From positions 1-63,084 of the forward strand of contig JAJRZQ010000004.1 of assembly GCA_024275165.1 (NCBI GenBank): DNA of 63,084 bases. Reading direction: 5' to 3'. Origin of the DNA: a bacterium. GTDB lineage: Bacteria; SAR324; XYD2-FULL-50-16. Under the pieces are notes generated by a model, which saw nothing but the letters and a program-made list of their open reading frames with translations, was not told the DNA's origin and made no database searches. Position 1 is the first letter of the stretch. Each line of letters opens with the position of its first letter. Positions 42,549 through 51,641 of this stretch are shown in pieces. The position numbers and the translations under genes were made by a program.

Positions 42549-44033
42549 CTAGGCAAAGAATTGGCGAATCTCACGGGCTACCTTTTCGACCTCGGGCTTA
42601 CCCAACTCCGGGAACATCGGGAGGCTTAAAAGATGACTCGCGTTATACTCCGCATTGGGGAAACTTCCCTCTTTCAAACCCATGAATTCATAGGCTTTTT
42701 GCAAGTGCAAGGCCTTGGGATAATGAAAGCCCGTAAAGACCCCTTGGGTCTTTAAATATTCATGCAACTTTTGCGCGTCCGGCACATGAATCACAAAAAG
42801 ATGCCAGACGGGCTCCGCGCCCTCTGCCACCTCAGGCAGCTCGACCTCGGTTAGGCCCGATAAGAGTTCTTTGTACCAAGTCGCGGCTTGACGGCGCTCG
42901 TTGTTCCAACCCTCCAAATGGGGCAGCTTCGCCTGCACCGCGGCGGCTTGCAGGTTATCCATACGGCCGTTGTAGCCTTCGATATCGTGATAATACTTCT
43001 GCGCCTGACCATGCTCGCGAATCATCCGTATCTTTGCGGCCAAGGCCTCATCATTGGTGGTGACCACCCCCGCCTCGCCATAGGCGCCTAAATTTTTCCC
43101 CGGATAAAGGCTAAAGGCGGCCGCGCGGCCCCAAGAACCGACTTTTTTACCTTGATACCTTGCCCCGTGGGCTTGGCAGGCGTCTTCCAAAAGCTCTAAA
43201 TGATGTTTTTCACAAAGGGCTAAAAGAGGCTCTAATTCAGCGGGTTGCCCATAAAGATGCACCGGGAGAATCGCTTTGGTTTGAGCCGTGATCTTTTTTT
43301 CCACTGCAACAGGGTCTAAGTTCCAAGTCCCCCGCGACACATCGGCGAAAACAACCGTTGCCCCCGCTTGGCGGATCGCTTCGGTGGTGGCGATAAAGGT
43401 ATTGGGCTGGGTGATGACCTCATCCCCGGGGCCGATCCCCATCGCCAATAAAGAAAAGAGCAGGGCCTCGGTTCCGCTCCCCACCCCGACAGCGTACCCC
43501 GTACCGCTGTATTCGGCAAAGGCCTTTTCAAAGGCGGCCACATGCTTGCCCCCGGCAAAAGCGGTGTTTTGGATAATCTCCATATGCCAACCGTCCACTT
43601 GATTGAACACGGCATGAATGGGATAGGTGAGGTTTAAGAACTCCACCTTATCCGGGAGGGGCTCCTTCCAATCCATTAAGGCATCGGTGGTCATGCCTTC
43701 GAGACTACCCAATTTGCTCCCTTTTAGAGAAACAAAAAAACGGCATTTAAAGGCCTCCCCCGCTTTTTGATACAAAGCTTGGTCGAAGTTGCCGCCCAAG
43801 GCTAAAGCCTCTCCACTCAAACGAGCGTTTAAGGGGATTAAAGCGAGGTTTTTGGTCAAGGACTCAATTTCGTTTTGCGTTGCTCCGGCAAAACTCAAGC
43901 GTTGGATCAAATCCCCTAAGGCCCAAGGGAGAATCCGCCGTTCCTTCAAGGCATGGTGAATCGCCGTTTCACAGCGTTGATCCCCCCGCAAAGCGGATAA
44001 AAACAAATCGTGATGCAACAATAGTTTAATCAT
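42549..44033 (-). CDS. gnnB: GnnB-type UDP-sugar aminotransferase with N-terminal PIN-like domain
   Basis: Residues ~132-494 are a DegT/DnrJ PLP-dependent aminotransferase: 'VGVGSGTEALLFSLLAMGIGPGDEVI', 'LPVHLYGQPAEL', 'LLEDACQAHGARY' and PLP lysine 313 in 'FSLYPGKNLGAYGEAG'. Next to gnnA and between lpxA and lpxB, it should convert UDP-3-keto-GlcNAc to the 3-amino sugar. Residues 1-125 are an extra domain resembling a PIN domain ('MIKLLLHHDLFLSAL', 'GNFDQALYQKAGEAFKCRFFVSLKG', 'MTTDALM'); the usual first Asp appears to be His. The ATG at 44033 overlaps the gnnA stop (ATGA), so the extension lies inside this gene. Family members are usually ~370 residues. Confidence 0.85.
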   Translation of the reverse strand: MIKLLLHHDLFLSALRGDQRCETAIHHALKERRILPWALGDLIQRLSFAGATQNEIESLTKNLALIPLNARLSGEALALGGNFDQALYQKAGEAFKCRFFVSLKGSKLGSLEGMTTDALMDWKEPLPDKVEFLNLTYPIHAVFNQVDGWHMEIIQNTAFAGGKHVAAFEKAFAEYSGTGYAVGVGSGTEALLFSLLAMGIGPGDEVITQPNTFIATTEAIRQAGATVVFADVSRGTWNLDPVAVEKKITAQTKAILPVHLYGQPAELEPLLALCEKHHLELLEDACQAHGARYQGKKVGSWGRAAAFSLYPGKNLGAYGEAGVVTTNDEALAAKIRMIREHGQAQKYYHDIEGYNGRMDNLQAAAVQAKLPHLEGWNNERRQAATWYKELLSGLTEVELPEVAEGAEPVWHLFVIHVPDAQKLHEYLKTQGVFTGFHYPKALHLQKAYEFMGLKEGSFPNAEYNASHLLSLPMFPELGKPEVEKVAREIRQFFA

Positions 44034-45046
44034 TGAGGCTCCAAGGGAATAATCCGACCCTGCTCTTGTAAGCTTTGCTCCGCCGCTTCGAGCATCGCCA
44101 CAATGGTTAGACCAAAGCGGCCCGAGGTAAGGGATTCTTTTTTGTTTTGAATACAATCTAAAAAATGGGCGCATTCAACGCGCAAGGCCTCTTGATTCTC
44201 CAACTTCGGGGCCCACATGTCACCGGTACGATATTGTACCAGACTTTTATAAACATCTTCACGGCTATCGGCAAGATGAACCCCCGTATCATAGACCTTG
44301 ATCTTTTCGGTATTGAGCAAGTCATCCCAAACGATCATCTTTTTTGCCCCCGCGATCATGGTGAGGCGAACCTTGATCGGGCTGAGCCAGTTGACATGAA
44401 AGTGAGCCAGGGTTTGATCGGCAAAATACACGGTAAGGTAGGCGATGTTTTCAGGCTGCCCCTTCACATGCGCCATGCCGTGAGCGCTCACCGCGGTGGG
44501 CTGCTTTTTGAGGGCGTACAGCATGATCGAAAGGTCATGGGGCGCCAAGTCCCAAAGCACATTCACATCATTTTGAAAAAGCCCCAGATTAACCCGCACG
44601 GAATCGAAATAATAGACCTCGCCGATCTCACCGGAAGAGACCAATTCTTCGATTTTCTTCACTGCCCCCGTATAGATAAAGGTGTGGTCGGTCATCAAAA
44701 CCAAGCCCTTTTGCTCTGCCAATTCACAGAGTTCCAACCCCTGGGCCGAAGTCTCGGTCATGGGTTTTTCGACCAACACATGCTTGCCGGCCAACAAGGC
44801 GGCCTTGGCCAGGGGGTAATGGCTGCGGGTGGGGGTGGAGATGGCCACGGCATCCACGCTCGCGTCTTGCAAGACCTCATTGTAATCGGTGGTTAGCTTT
44901 TCCACATTGGGAAACATGGCCGAGACTCGCTCCAATTGACTTAGGTCTTGATCACAAACGAATTTAACCTCCGCCCCTTGCGTCCAGGTGAAGTTGCGCA
45001 CGAGGTTCGGCCCCCAGTAACCATATCCGATAACAGCGATTTTCAT
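44030..45046 (-). CDS. gnnA: GnnA-type UDP-N-acetylglucosamine 3-dehydrogenase (Gfo/Idh/MocA family)
   Basis: A 338-residue NAD-dependent oxidoreductase: Rossmann 'IGYGYWGPNLVRNF', 'ISTPTRSHYPLAKAALLAGKHVLVEKPM' with the catalytic EKP, and 'LWDLAPHDLSIMLYAL'. In Acidithiobacillus and Leptospira, GnnA oxidises the 3-OH of UDP-GlcNAc and GnnB aminates it, giving lipid A with amide-linked chains at both positions. The gnnA-gnnB pair between lpxA and lpxB is the known arrangement. Function is inferred from family plus context. Confidence 0.85.
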   Translation of the reverse strand: MKIAVIGYGYWGPNLVRNFTWTQGAEVKFVCDQDLSQLERVSAMFPNVEKLTTDYNEVLQDASVDAVAISTPTRSHYPLAKAALLAGKHVLVEKPMTETSAQGLELCELAEQKGLVLMTDHTFIYTGAVKKIEELVSSGEIGEVYYFDSVRVNLGLFQNDVNVLWDLAPHDLSIMLYALKKQPTAVSAHGMAHVKGQPENIAYLTVYFADQTLAHFHVNWLSPIKVRLTMIAGAKKMIVWDDLLNTEKIKVYDTGVHLADSREDVYKSLVQYRTGDMWAPKLENQEALRVECAHFLDCIQNKKESLTSGRFGLTIVAMLEAAEQSLQEQGRIIPLEPQ

Positions 45047-45052
45047 GATAGT

Positions 45053-45823
45053 TTATCTGCAAACCCCCCGCTGCGACGATTCCACAAAGTCGATAAAGCG
45101 GTTGAGGTGGTTGGTAGGGGGCAACTCGGCGCGCATCTTGACCACCGCGTTGTCTTTCGAGAGCCCACTAAGAAAAAAGATTCGGTAAAGTTTATTGATT
45201 TCGTCAATATCTTGAGCGGAGAAGCCGTTTCGTTCCAACCCCACATAGTTCAAACCAGCTACCTTGGCGCGGTTCCCCGCGGCGATGATGTAAGGCACGA
45301 TATCCTGAGCGATCATGGATTGCCCCCCTGTTAAGGCGTAGGCCCCGATGCGGCAAAACTGATGCACCGCGGTCAGGCCCCCTAATACCACATAGTCTTC
45401 AATCAGAACATGGCCCCCCAGGGTGGTGCCGTTGGCCATCACCACCTGATTGCCGATCCGGCAATCATGGGCGATATGGCAGTAGGCCATGATCCAGTTA
45501 TGGTTCCCTACCTGGGTGAGCCAACCCCCGGCCTCACTCCCTCGGTTGATGGTGACATACTCCCGAATGGTATTGCCTTCCCCGATTTGCAATTTTGAGT
45601 CTTCCCCATGGAATTTTTTATCTTGAGGTTCTAAACCGATACTGGCAAAGGGAAAAATACGATTCTTGGCGCCTAATCCGGTGGGGCCTTCGATAATTAC
45701 ATGATGACCAATCTCGGTATCTGGGCCAATCTCCACCCCCTTGCCGATCACCGTATAAGCGCCTACAGAAACGCCTTCATGAAGGCGCGCGGAAGGATCA
45801 ATCAGGGCAGTAGGGTGAATCAT
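45053..45823 (-). CDS. lpxA: Acyl-ACP--UDP-N-acetylglucosamine O-acyltransferase LpxA
   Basis: LpxA starts lipid A synthesis by acylating the 3-position of UDP-GlcNAc; with gnnAB, the acceptor would be the 3-amino analogue. The product has 256 residues of left-handed beta-helix hexapeptide repeats, beginning 'MIHPTALIDPSARLHEGVSVGAYTVIG', with the catalytic His in 'IMAYCHIAHDCRIGNQVVMANGTTLGGH'. It ends with the usual helical domain ('VGLERNGFSAQDIDEINKLYRIFF'). It follows fabZ by 56 bases. Confidence 0.95.
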   Translation of the reverse strand: MIHPTALIDPSARLHEGVSVGAYTVIGKGVEIGPDTEIGHHVIIEGPTGLGAKNRIFPFASIGLEPQDKKFHGEDSKLQIGEGNTIREYVTINRGSEAGGWLTQVGNHNWIMAYCHIAHDCRIGNQVVMANGTTLGGHVLIEDYVVLGGLTAVHQFCRIGAYALTGGQSMIAQDIVPYIIAAGNRAKVAGLNYVGLERNGFSAQDIDEINKLYRIFFLSGLSKDNAVVKMRAELPPTNHLNRFIDFVESSQRGVCR

Positions 45824-45879
45824 ATCAAGCCCTTGAAATTAAAGGCTAGAACTGCTGAAAATTGCGCCAACACCGTCAT

Positions 45880-46314
45880 TTAAGCAGCAGGGTCTGGAAT
45901 CATGGCCAAGGTAAACTCTGCCTTCGCGACTAAAACCCCGTCAACAAAGGCTTCCCCCTTCATAAACGAGATGTTGCGCTTTGATTTTAGGATCTCCGCT
46001 TTTAAAATCAACTGATCCCCGGGGACCACCGGCTTTTTGAATTTCACCTTATCAAAACCCGCAAAGAAAGACAGCAGCCCATCGGGGTTGAGGCTGTGAC
46101 CGGCAATCCCTACGGTCTGCGCCATGGCCTCTACAATCAACACCCCGGGGAAAATCGCCCGACCTGGAAAATGACCCATAAAAATAGGCTCATTGATGGA
46201 GACATTCTTAATCGCCGTACAGCTTTTACCCTCTTCTAACTCAATGACCCGATCAATCATTAAAAAAGGGTACCGATGGGCAATGCGTTTTTTAATCTCT
46301 TGGATATCCAGCAT
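45880..46314 (-). CDS. fabZ: 3-hydroxyacyl-ACP dehydratase FabZ
   Basis: FabZ dehydrates 3-hydroxyacyl-ACP in fatty acid elongation and competes with LpxA for 3-hydroxyacyl chains. It has 144 residues, a single hot-dog fold: 'IKKRIAHRYPFLMIDRV', then 'GHFPGRAIFPGVLIVEAMAQT' carrying the active-site His and Glu. Placement before lpxA is classical. lpxD, which often lies between skp and fabZ, is absent here. Confidence 0.95.
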   Translation of the reverse strand: MLDIQEIKKRIAHRYPFLMIDRVIELEEGKSCTAIKNVSINEPIFMGHFPGRAIFPGVLIVEAMAQTVGIAGHSLNPDGLLSFFAGFDKVKFKKPVVPGDQLILKAEILKSKRNISFMKGEAFVDGVLVAKAEFTLAMIPDPAA

Positions 46315-46320
46315 GGGGTG

Positions 46321-46836
46321 TTAATTCGCTTTGTCGTAGGCCTTCACCACCTCTTTGGTGATGTCGAGGGGCTTAAAACGGGTATAGAGAAATCCTTGCG
46401 CGATTTGAGCCTCGACCACAATGTCGAGCCCTTTTTTCTTCGCTACCTGGTCGATAATGGTACGCAAATCGGAAATAATTTTTTGCGTATGACTTTGCTG
46501 CTCTTTGCCAAATTTGCTTTGCGCCATCTGGGCGTCCCTGCGGAGTTCTTGCTGCAACTTAATGAGCTCTTCCTGCTTGCGCTGTTTCTGGTCGGGACTC
46601 AGCATCAGGCTCTCTTGCAGCTCCTTTGACTTTTGAAATAGGGTTTTTTCCTTTTTCTTCAGTTCTTGCCCCTGTGCCTTGGCCCGCTTTTCGAGAAAAT
46701 TCCGCGAGCGCTTCCCTTCTTTCGAATTTAACAGGCAATATTGCACATCAACCACGGCGACCTTCAAGGTCTCTGCCATTACCGGTAAAGACCAAAAGAA
46801 GACCATCAATAAAAGAACGATTTTTTTTCTGCTCAT
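46321..46836 (-). CDS. skp: Periplasmic chaperone OmpH/Skp family
   Basis: A 171-residue exported protein with a signal peptide ending 'PVMAET'. The start of the mature part 'LKVAVVDVQYCLLNSKEGKRS' is typical, and a long basic coiled coil (about 45-120) forms the tentacles, with 'GLDIVVEAQIAQGFLY' closing the body domain. Skp holds unfolded outer-membrane proteins for BamA. It heads the fabZ-lpxA-gnnA-gnnB-lpxB row. bamA lies elsewhere in this window, not adjacent as in E. coli. Confidence 0.88.
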   Translation of the reverse strand: MSRKKIVLLLMVFFWSLPVMAETLKVAVVDVQYCLLNSKEGKRSRNFLEKRAKAQGQELKKKEKTLFQKSKELQESLMLSPDQKQRKQEELIKLQQELRRDAQMAQSKFGKEQQSHTQKIISDLRTIIDQVAKKKGLDIVVEAQIAQGFLYTRFKPLDITKEVVKAYDKAN

Positions 46837-46923
46837 GGAATATCTCGATACAAAAGAAGTGCCTTAGAATGAATGAAGTTTGCCCCCTTTTCAGGGCTTC
46901 GTCAAGCAGGGGGGGCGAGTCTC

Positions 46924-46946
46924 AAAAGCCTCTACTCCTTTAGAGG
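46924..46946 (-). terminator. Intrinsic terminator overlapping the CPBP gene stop
   Basis: CCTCTA and TAGAGG (46929-46946, loop of six) pair, and on the minus strand CTTTTGAG follows. The stem includes the TAA stop codon of the CPBP gene. Confidence 0.55.
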
Positions 46947-47641
46947 TTGCCTAAAATAATCAAGATATCATAAAAGGCATGCGCGAGCGCGGTCACGGCA
47001 AAACCCCTCCCGGCGTATAGGGCCGTAAACCAAAAGCCCCCCAAAAAACGATAGGTAAATGAATAAAAGGAAAAGGCATCGCCCGCCCCCGTGTAATGAG
47101 CCAAAGAAAAAAGAAAACTCGCCACCGTAATGGCCAGCAAAATCGCCCCCAAACGCCAGCGAAACACCTGTGCGAACCCGGCAATCAACAAACTCGTTAA
47201 AAGCACCCGAAAAAACAGCTCTTCAAATAAACCCGCCCCAACCGCCAAGGCCAAGTCGCTGAGCAAATGACCCGTAATCCGGCCTTGGGCCAACAAAAGG
47301 CTTCTTAAGACAAACTGGATCACCAGCCCGCTTAAGGCCCCCCAGACCAAAGCCTCGACCATAAGCCAGACTAAGGTCTTCATGGAGAGCTGGACCCCCT
47401 TGCGATAAAGCAGGGGCAAGGCGACCAGCCCTAAGGTGAGCCAGAAGAAACTGACATGCGAGTGACTGAGCCCAAAAAAATGCAACAACCCTCGAAACCA
47501 AGCCTCGGGGGCGTTACGATACAAGACCTCTACGCCCGGGGTCCAAACCAAGGCGATCTCATAAAAAAGCAGCATCCCCAAGGCGACCGCGGCCCCGTAA
47601 AAGGGGTGGGCCGAATCCTTGAGATACCCCTTAAGCGGCAT
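46940..47641 (-). CDS. CPBP family intramembrane metalloprotease
   Basis: A 233-residue membrane protein with about seven helices carrying the CPBP (CAAX protease and bacteriocin-processing) motifs. 'GLFEELFFRVLL' gives the EExxxR motif, 'FSLAHYTG' the first His, and 'ALAHAFYDIL' the second His. Substrates of such proteases are rarely known. It overlaps the end of the upstream secreted protein gene by 11 bases, suggesting the two are made together. Confidence 0.85.
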   Translation of the reverse strand: MPLKGYLKDSAHPFYGAAVALGMLLFYEIALVWTPGVEVLYRNAPEAWFRGLLHFFGLSHSHVSFFWLTLGLVALPLLYRKGVQLSMKTLVWLMVEALVWGALSGLVIQFVLRSLLLAQGRITGHLLSDLALAVGAGLFEELFFRVLLTSLLIAGFAQVFRWRLGAILLAITVASFLFSLAHYTGAGDAFSFYSFTYRFLGGFWFTALYAGRGFAVTALAHAFYDILIILGNL

Positions 47642-48863
47642 GGGTTTTGGCTTCCTTGGGTAGCTTGATCTTCAAGTGCCAAAACAAGCCGGTAAGCAAA
47701 AAAATCAGCAAAAAGGTAGCGGGGAAAAACAATTTTTTCTGGGGCAGGCCCATGCCCGAAACCTCCACCCCGATCTCGCTTTGCCCTGCGGGCAGCAAGA
47801 CCTTTTGGGTAAAGAACACCTGACCTTGATGCTCTTGTTTGGACTCAACGACTTGATTTTGGGTGCCCGTAAAATCCAGCCGCATCCCCGAGCCCGAATG
47901 CACCAGCTCAACCTCTTGAGTCCCCGGCAAGAGCCCCCACAGGTACTCCCCCGCTTCAGGAGGCAGGTTGTAACTTAGAAAGATCTCGCTTTTTCCTAAG
48001 GGGAGCATGGTTTTAATCACCGCTTGCCCCTTTAAGTACATCACTTCCATGCGGTCATTGCGCCTGGGCTCAAACCCCGTCACCCCGCTCGGAAGCCGCT
48101 GCGCCCAAGGAGAAGCGAAGAGATCGACCACCGCGCCCCCTTGGTTATCGACCAGCAAGACCTCGCCCACCTCCAGGCGATCCTCGTACCGGTCAAAAAA
48201 GAACACCATTTTGGCGACCTTGACCCGGCTGGTATCGCTGGTCACCTGAGGCACCTTGATATCGAGCTGGATTCGCTTTTTCTTTTTGCTGAAACCAAAA
48301 AGCTCGGTTCCCGCCTGCACCCGGCCTGAACGCAACCCTAAAAAATATTGAGCCCTTAAATCGACCTCGCTTAAGGGAAACACAAACCGCCCCTGGGCAT
48401 CGCTCTTGCGCATCATGATCATCTTTTGACCCTTCCCCTTCACCTGAAACAACAAGACCTGCTGGGGTTGACCGCTTTGCTGGTCCAAGGGAAAGATCAC
48501 CTTGCCGGTCACCCGAAAATCACCTTGGGTCAACTCCCCCTCCCCCTTTAGGTTGATCACCACCTCCTTTTGCCCCCCCTGGATGACAAAAGGATCTGAG
48601 GCGATCAATGCCCCCTCGACGCGGCTCCCAATACGGTAGCGGCTCTGCGGGTCAGCAACCTCTAATTGAATTTCAAACTGCCCCCGGGCGTCGGTGGCAA
48701 CCCGAGCCAAAGGGCCTTGGGGTGTCTTGTTGGGATTTTCTTCCAGCAAAACCACGCTCCGGCCCTCCGCGGCGGGCATAACCTTGCCGTGAATCCGTAC
48801 CGCCGCCCACAGGTCGGTTTGGGCGATAAACAACAACAACAAAAAGGGAATGAATCTTTTCAT
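47631..48863 (-). CDS. Exported beta-sandwich protein with C-terminal membrane anchor
   Basis: The product has 410 residues: a signal peptide (about 1-20), repeated Ig/carboxypeptidase-regulatory-like sandwiches ('VRIHGKVMPAAEGRSVVLLEE', 'FRVTGKVIFPLD...DAQGRFVFPL') and a late membrane helix near 385-402 with a basic tail. The bulk would lie in the periplasm. AGGA precedes the ATG. It shares an operon with the CPBP protease, which may process it or a partner. No specific family recognised. Confidence 0.7.
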   Translation of the reverse strand: MKRFIPFLLLLFIAQTDLWAAVRIHGKVMPAAEGRSVVLLEENPNKTPQGPLARVATDARGQFEIQLEVADPQSRYRIGSRVEGALIASDPFVIQGGQKEVVINLKGEGELTQGDFRVTGKVIFPLDQQSGQPQQVLLFQVKGKGQKMIMMRKSDAQGRFVFPLSEVDLRAQYFLGLRSGRVQAGTELFGFSKKKKRIQLDIKVPQVTSDTSRVKVAKMVFFFDRYEDRLEVGEVLLVDNQGGAVVDLFASPWAQRLPSGVTGFEPRRNDRMEVMYLKGQAVIKTMLPLGKSEIFLSYNLPPEAGEYLWGLLPGTQEVELVHSGSGMRLDFTGTQNQVVESKQEHQGQVFFTQKVLLPAGQSEIGVEVSGMGLPQKKLFFPATFLLIFLLTGLFWHLKIKLPKEAKTHAA

Positions 48864-49093
48864 AATAATATCCTAAGGTTGGGGCATGGATACGCTTTGC
48901 GGTGATTTCCAACCCACAAAGACCCCTCATCTGGAATGGCCTTTGCATTAAAAAGCGCAAAACTAAAAACAGCGCAATCGAAGGGCGAAAAAATATAAAA
49001 AACTAATCCAATTTAAACAAAACAAAGTTAGACCAAAATCAAAGCGCATGCCTCTGCAAGAGGCGATAAAAACCTAAATTTGTCAAGGTTACC

Positions 49094-51251
<2,158 letters not shown>

Positions 51252-51342
51252 CTAATCGTGAAGCAAACGAATTTAAATGGCAAGAGGGAGGGAAAAAACC
51301 GCAAGCCTGTTACCGGCAGGGCAAGTCACCTAACGCTTTCAC

Positions 51343-51551
51343 TTACAACAGGGTTAAGACCTTTTCTGGAGGGCGGCCCAAGGCGGCTCGAGCCCCAAGG
51401 CCCGCAAAACCTGTTTTAGCCGCTCCACCGTCAAGGAAGTCTGAAGATAGGCGAACAGTTCCGACTCCATCCCTTGTTCCCTCAAGAGGGCTAAGGTTTC
51501 GCCCGATTTGCCGCAACGGGGGTTGTGCCAGAGTCTCCCTTGGTTTTTCAT
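51343..51551 (-). pseudogene. arsC: ArsC/Spx-family reductase remnant with internal deletion
   Basis: The ATG at 51551 has a good ribosome site (AAGGAGAGGG) and encodes the ArsC N-terminus 'WHNPRCGKSGETLALLREQG', including the redox Cys. After ~52 residues the frame leaves the family and stops at 51354. In the next frame the ArsC C-terminus 'RAALGRPPEKVLTLL' ends at 51343. The ~45 central codons of a ~115-residue ArsC are missing, together with a frame change. The gene is therefore a deletion remnant, although a 65-residue product could still be made. Confidence 0.75.
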
Positions 51552-51615
51552 GTTTTTCCCTCTCCTTATTGTTCAACAGAGCAAAGGCGCTCTATCGCCA
51601 AGGCGTCATCATTAT

Positions 51616-51638
51616 GGGGCTTCTAAAAACAAAGCCCC
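51616..51638 (-). terminator. Hairpin after uvrA
   Basis: GGGGCTT (51616-51622) and AAGCCCC (51632-51638) form a 7-bp stem three bases after the uvrA stop codon. No T-run follows on the minus strand, so terminator strength is doubtful. Confidence 0.4.
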
Positions 51639-51641
51639 CCG

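Noticed and set aside
44165-44896. 243-codon open frame antisense to gnnA
   Set aside because: It is an antisense shadow of a conserved dehydrogenase, rich in His and Gly with no recognisable motif.
45824-46320. A hidden lpxD next to fabZ
   Set aside because: The gaps around fabZ are 6 and 56 bases, too small for any gene.
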